From assembly GCA_047528285.1 (NCBI GenBank), contig CP180022.1:1054001-1118000 (forward strand): DNA of 64,000 nt, read 5' to 3'. Under the pieces are notes generated by a model. The model saw nothing but the letters and a program-made list of their open reading frames with translations, made no database searches and was not told the origin of the DNA. Below are positions 60,624-64,000 of the stretch, piece after piece. The DNA is from G047528285 sp047528285. Its GTDB lineage: Bacteria > Pseudomonadota > Gammaproteobacteria > Enterobacterales > Enterobacteriaceae. Position 1 is the first letter of the stretch. The number at the start of each line of letters is the position of its first letter. The position numbers and the translations under genes were made by a program.

Positions 60624-62281
60624 TCGATGAATCTATTTGCACTACTCGTGTTGTTTTAAGACTAATAATATTATTTTAAATATGATAATTTAATTAAATG
60701 AAATTGATAATATCAATTATATTGATAGACGATAATAACATTATATTTTGTGAATTCTTTGATTTTTGCTAATCGGAAAGTAAAACTCTTAATCGGACTT
60801 AGGGGGAACCAAGAACTGTTAAGCGCGATTTCAGAATTAACCATAATATTTCCTAAATAAGTACTTTAAATACCGATAAAAATTGCTATTATTTTGGCAA
60901 ATAATCAGCTAATTTAAGATAACATATCATAACTCTAGGTTTAGTGATGATAGACGATGAAATTGTGCTAATTTTTATCTAAAAATGGTCGGATAAAGGT
61001 AAGTTTATATTCAAAATAGTTATTCTTTATAGGATAAAATATATAGTGAGATTTTATAATAAATTTCTGCTTGCTAGGTGTTATATTTTAGAATTCTTGT
61101 GTGAAGGTGTATTCCTAATTAAAATCAGGAAATAAAGATTTGTCGTGTTATTTTAAAAATTCTAATCGCAGAATTTTGAATTCTAATTATGAAATTCAAT
61201 ATTTTAACGTATTTCAATAGATATATAAATAGCATATTTACTACATTGTAAATTAAAAATACATTAGATAATGACTGAATTAATGCATCGAAAATGAAAT
61301 GGTAGTTTGATATTTAGTCGAGGCTGTGGCGTGATTCATATCATTTATAAGATGATATTGAAAAGTAACAAATATTAGCTATGTGTGTACAAATTTTTAG
61401 CAGTTTCAGTATTTTAGTAAAAAGATCTGTATGAGATAATTTATATCCTTACCATATTGACAGTAGATTTAAACTAAAGGCTAATTATTTATAACTTTCA
61501 TAATTTTTACTTTTTTTGCTAGATAATGATATTATAGTTCAAATTAATTTATATTAAATTCATTTATTCACCTTTTGCGAGATTTAATTAAGTGGAAATT
61601 GATCCATTTTTATTCATCTATAAAATATCCCTGTAGTGGATATGAATTATTCTTATAAAATATGTCATGATTTGATGATCGAAATAAGTTTTTGATTTAT
61701 TTTGTCCTAAAATAAAACCAAATATAGAATACTTTGCTTTCTATATATTGATTTTTTTTAAAAAACTAATTTTTGATGATGCTGAGCTATGATTATTTTT
61801 GCCGTTTTAATATCAAGTTATCACTGATAAAGTTAAAATTAAAACTAATTTAGTGGAGTGCTGAATAAAAAAAATCAAAAGAAATGTGCTTATATTACGG
61901 AATTTCTGGATTCTTATATAGGCTATCTTATAGCCTATGGACGTTGATGAGTTTTTAAGGGTTATTGACGACTTTGTTTCTACCATTTATATTGATATTA
62001 TCATAACGACAGTCCTAATAATGTGCAACAGTTCTTGTTTCTTCTTTCCAAGTCTTAATGGGGGGTTTGTACTAAATTATAAACTAATAAGAATATCATT
62101 GCGTTTTTTTAGATTCTAATTCTTGATTAGTTGGCGAAAAAAAAGTTAAAAATACGATAAAAGTTAACATGCGATACAATGACTTATAGAGTTATTGATG
62201 GCACGATCACTAAATTCTTTTTAAATAAGAGAATAACAATCCAAAAGCATTGGTGATGATAAACACGGTGAATGCTGTAAA

Positions 62282-62304
62282 CACCATCTGTAGTAGAGAT
62301 GGTG
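62282..62304. repeat. Orphan 8-bp hairpin
   Basis: CACCATCT (62282-62289) pairs with AGATGGTG (62297-62304) around GTAGTAG. No T-run follows. Possible relic terminator in gene debris. Confidence 0.4.
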
Positions 62305-63280
62305 CAATATGAAATCACTTGTGCTGATTTATTTCTTAGTAAGTAGAACTTGAGGGATAAAATTTGCCTAATTTTATAAACAAGATTTCCAGAAAAACAA
62401 TAAAAGTATTTACTGATGGTAAATCAGGTACAAGTTATTGTCATTATCCTCTTCTCAGCAAAAAGATAAAGATACTTATTTTGCTGAGAAATAAAAAATA
62501 ATATTAGCAAGATTAATAATATAAAAATAATTTGTTATTACAAATCGATCAAAAGAGTCTCTTTTAATATCTAAAAATAGTAATAGTTATCGCTGGCGAT
62601 TAGTAATTAATCCTCTAATAATCAAGTTTATAATACTGATTAGCGCTGTATTTGTTTTAGTGACTACTGATCCCACCGATAGGTGAGAGTTAAATAGATT
62701 AATATGATAACGTTGTTAGAAATTTGTTGAATTAGCATTAGAATAGGCACCATAGCTATGCCGAGGTGTATTTGTTATGTAGTTTTGATATATTTAACAA
62801 AATTTTTTACTTTTTAAAACATTGAAGTTATAACAAATTATTTCATATAATGAATACTATCCCATAAATCATTATTTTTATTTTGTTGTATTTTTTATTA
62901 CATTTTTTATGTATTTAAATCAGATTTAAGATTATATCTTAGATTTATATGGATTAGTTTTTGTGTCTTAGAGCCTAAAATAACCGTCTGGTATAATTGA
63001 TTGCTCTGCGTGACACGGGGAAAAAGATTCCATTGACGTAAAATAATGCATGGTGTCATCTGATGCTTATCATCTATGGTATTTATAAAATATAACAGAT
63101 ATTTTTTATATAAGTGCAAATTACCGCAGAGACAAAGTTGGTCTCTACCTTGAATATAGAGAATAACTGAGTTACAAGATTTTAATAAATCATGCTTGTA
63201 TATGACTATCAATCATTTTTATTTAAAACAAAATATGAATAATAATTTTAAATCTGATTATGATTTTTTATTTGATTCAT

Positions 63281-63304
63281 GTATTTTACTTATTAGTAAA
63301 ATAC
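63281..63304. repeat. Perfect 10-bp hairpin downstream of purN
   Basis: GTATTTTACT (63281-63290) and AGTAAAATAC (63295-63304) flank TATT. It is 69 bases past the purN stop on the minus strand; the following minus-strand bases contain no clean T-run, so terminator function is possible but unproven. Confidence 0.45.
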
Positions 63305-63372
63305 GGTGGAACGATGAATAAAATAGTTTAACTCAGGTTTTTTTCATAAAATATATGCTTTGTAGGCTTAAT

Positions 63373-64000
63373 CTATAATGTAAAACCGGCGGATGGTAGT
63401 GGTTTTCCGTCAAGCCAGGCTAAATTATCTCGAAGGGATAGTCGACCTGTTAGTAGCTGGCTAATTGCGATCGGATAAATGGCGTGCTCCTGTATTTTTA
63501 CCCGTTGCGCTAGCAATTGCACATCGTCTTGTGCAAAGACTGGTACACGAGCTTGTAAAATTACAGGACCTGTATCTAGTTTTTCGGTAACAAAATGTAC
63601 AGAAGTTCCATGTTCAGTATCGCCGTTACGTAACACATGACGATGTGTGTCTAATCCAGGATAAAGTGGTAACAGTGAGGGATGTATATTGAGAACTCGT
63701 CCAGAGTAACGATCTATAAAGGTTTTTGATAGAATGCGCATATAACCAGCCAGTATGATAGCGTCTGCTCGGTAGATATCAATGAGAGCACTGAGCGCAA
63801 TATCATACTCCTCACGCCCGATAAAATCTGCAGGGCTAAGTATTTTCGCTTCAATACCTGCAATCTTGGCGCGTTTAATCCCGTAGGCATCGGCACGATT
63901 ACTGATGACTGCGGCGATCCGCGCAGGGATTTTTCCTTGCTGGCAGGCTTCGATAATAACCTGCAGATTTGTGCCTTTACCAGAAATTAACACAACTAAG
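63373..64000 (-). CDS. purN: Phosphoribosylglycinamide formyltransferase 1 (5' end outside the window)
   Basis: Transfers a formyl group from 10-formyl-THF to GAR in purine synthesis. The frame continues past the GTG at 63993 to the window edge (LVVLISGKG, against E. coli MNIVVLISGNG), so about two codons including the start are missing. About 209 codons are visible, near the E. coli length of 212. Motifs: phosphate-binding LISGKGTNLQ, LAGYMRILS, the catalytic Asn/His in LNIHPSLLPLYPGLDTH, HGTSVHFVTEKLDTGPVILQA with the catalytic Asp. In E. coli purM lies immediately upstream; it would be outside the window. Confidence 0.95.
   Translation of the reverse strand, partial: LVVLISGKGTNLQVIIEACQQGKIPARIAAVISNRADAYGIKRAKIAGIEAKILSPADFIGREEYDIALSALIDIYRADAIILAGYMRILSKTFIDRYSGRVLNIHPSLLPLYPGLDTHRHVLRNGDTEHGTSVHFVTEKLDTGPVILQARVPVFAQDDVQLLAQRVKIQEHAIYPIAISQLLTGRLSLRDNLAWLDGKPLPSAGFTL

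Larger units (their letters stand above)
57892..63372. other. 5.5 kb gene desert between ndk and purN
   Basis: The longest gene-free stretch, extremely AT-rich. It contains a 21-bp inverted repeat (58837-58888), a 9-bp tandem repeat (60573-60623), hairpins at 62282-62304 and 63281-63304, and a ribosome-binding site leading to ATG-TAA (59324). GC-richer crumbs near 60500, 60785-60830 and 62250-62300 may be gene debris. I recognised no gene, tRNA or IS. Confidence 0.65.

Noticed and set aside
62907..63212. 101-codon minus-strand frame near purN
   Set aside because: AT-rich, no ribosome-binding site, unrecognised and typical of chance frames in this desert.
1..64000. tRNA, rRNA, CRISPR, prophage, toxin-antitoxin or defence genes
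   Set aside because: I searched by eye for T-arm motifs, direct repeats with spacers and typical protein motifs on both strands and found none that hold up.

Overview
The window reads as a chromosomal segment of a host-restricted, genome-reducing gammaproteobacterium of the Enterobacterales, most likely an insect endosymbiont. All 27 recognisable genes are close, mostly full-length relatives of Escherichia coli/Serratia/Sodalis housekeeping genes. They fill only about 30 kb of the 64 kb. The other ~34 kb is very AT-rich and has no credible long reading frame. I see no tRNA, rRNA, CRISPR, prophage or intact mobile element. A low-density genome still losing sequence (the state reported for Serratia symbiotica or some mealybug and aphid co-symbionts) fits; I cannot name the species from the sequence alone.

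Layout: metG (5' part, -), ribC (-), bcp (+), hda (+), lpxP (+), infA (+), opgG-opgH (-), pntAB (+), pckA (-), pyrG-eno (+), a 2-Cys peroxiredoxin (-), yhgN (+), sdhCDAB-sucABCD (+), cvrA/nhaP2 (-), pyrC (-), ndk (+) and purN (-, cut by the window end). Gene deserts of 0.5 to 5.5 kb separate these units, so most genes stand alone; only opgGH, pntAB, pyrG-eno and sdh-suc keep operon structure.

Functionally the set supports the succinyl-CoA half of the TCA cycle (2-oxoglutarate to fumarate), respiratory electron entry, NADPH supply by transhydrogenase, glycolysis/gluconeogenesis (eno, pckA), nucleotide synthesis (pyrC, pyrG, ndk, purN), riboflavin, translation (metG, infA), control of replication initiation (hda), peroxide defence and an unexpectedly complete envelope component (lipid A acylation, periplasmic glucans, a K+/H+ antiporter).

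The main hidden structure lies in the deserts. Compared by eye with remembered reference sequences, at least five contain decayed insertion sequences: four IS903-like (IS5 family) fossils at 3199-4298, 27849-28565 (reverse), 37620-38850 and about 56120-56726, and one IS1-like fossil at about 32005-32601. They appear to have lost every reading frame but still show terminal repeats and blocks of transposase sequence in order. The deserts also hold perfect inverted repeats of 20 to 23 bp, orphan terminator-like hairpins and isolated ribosome-binding sites with micro-ORFs. Within genes, notable points are the CTG start of hda, loss of the resolving cysteine in Bcp, non-ATG starts in cvrA, opgG and sdhC, and substitutions at conserved positions in Eno and Ndk. 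I found no convincing new multi-gene system.
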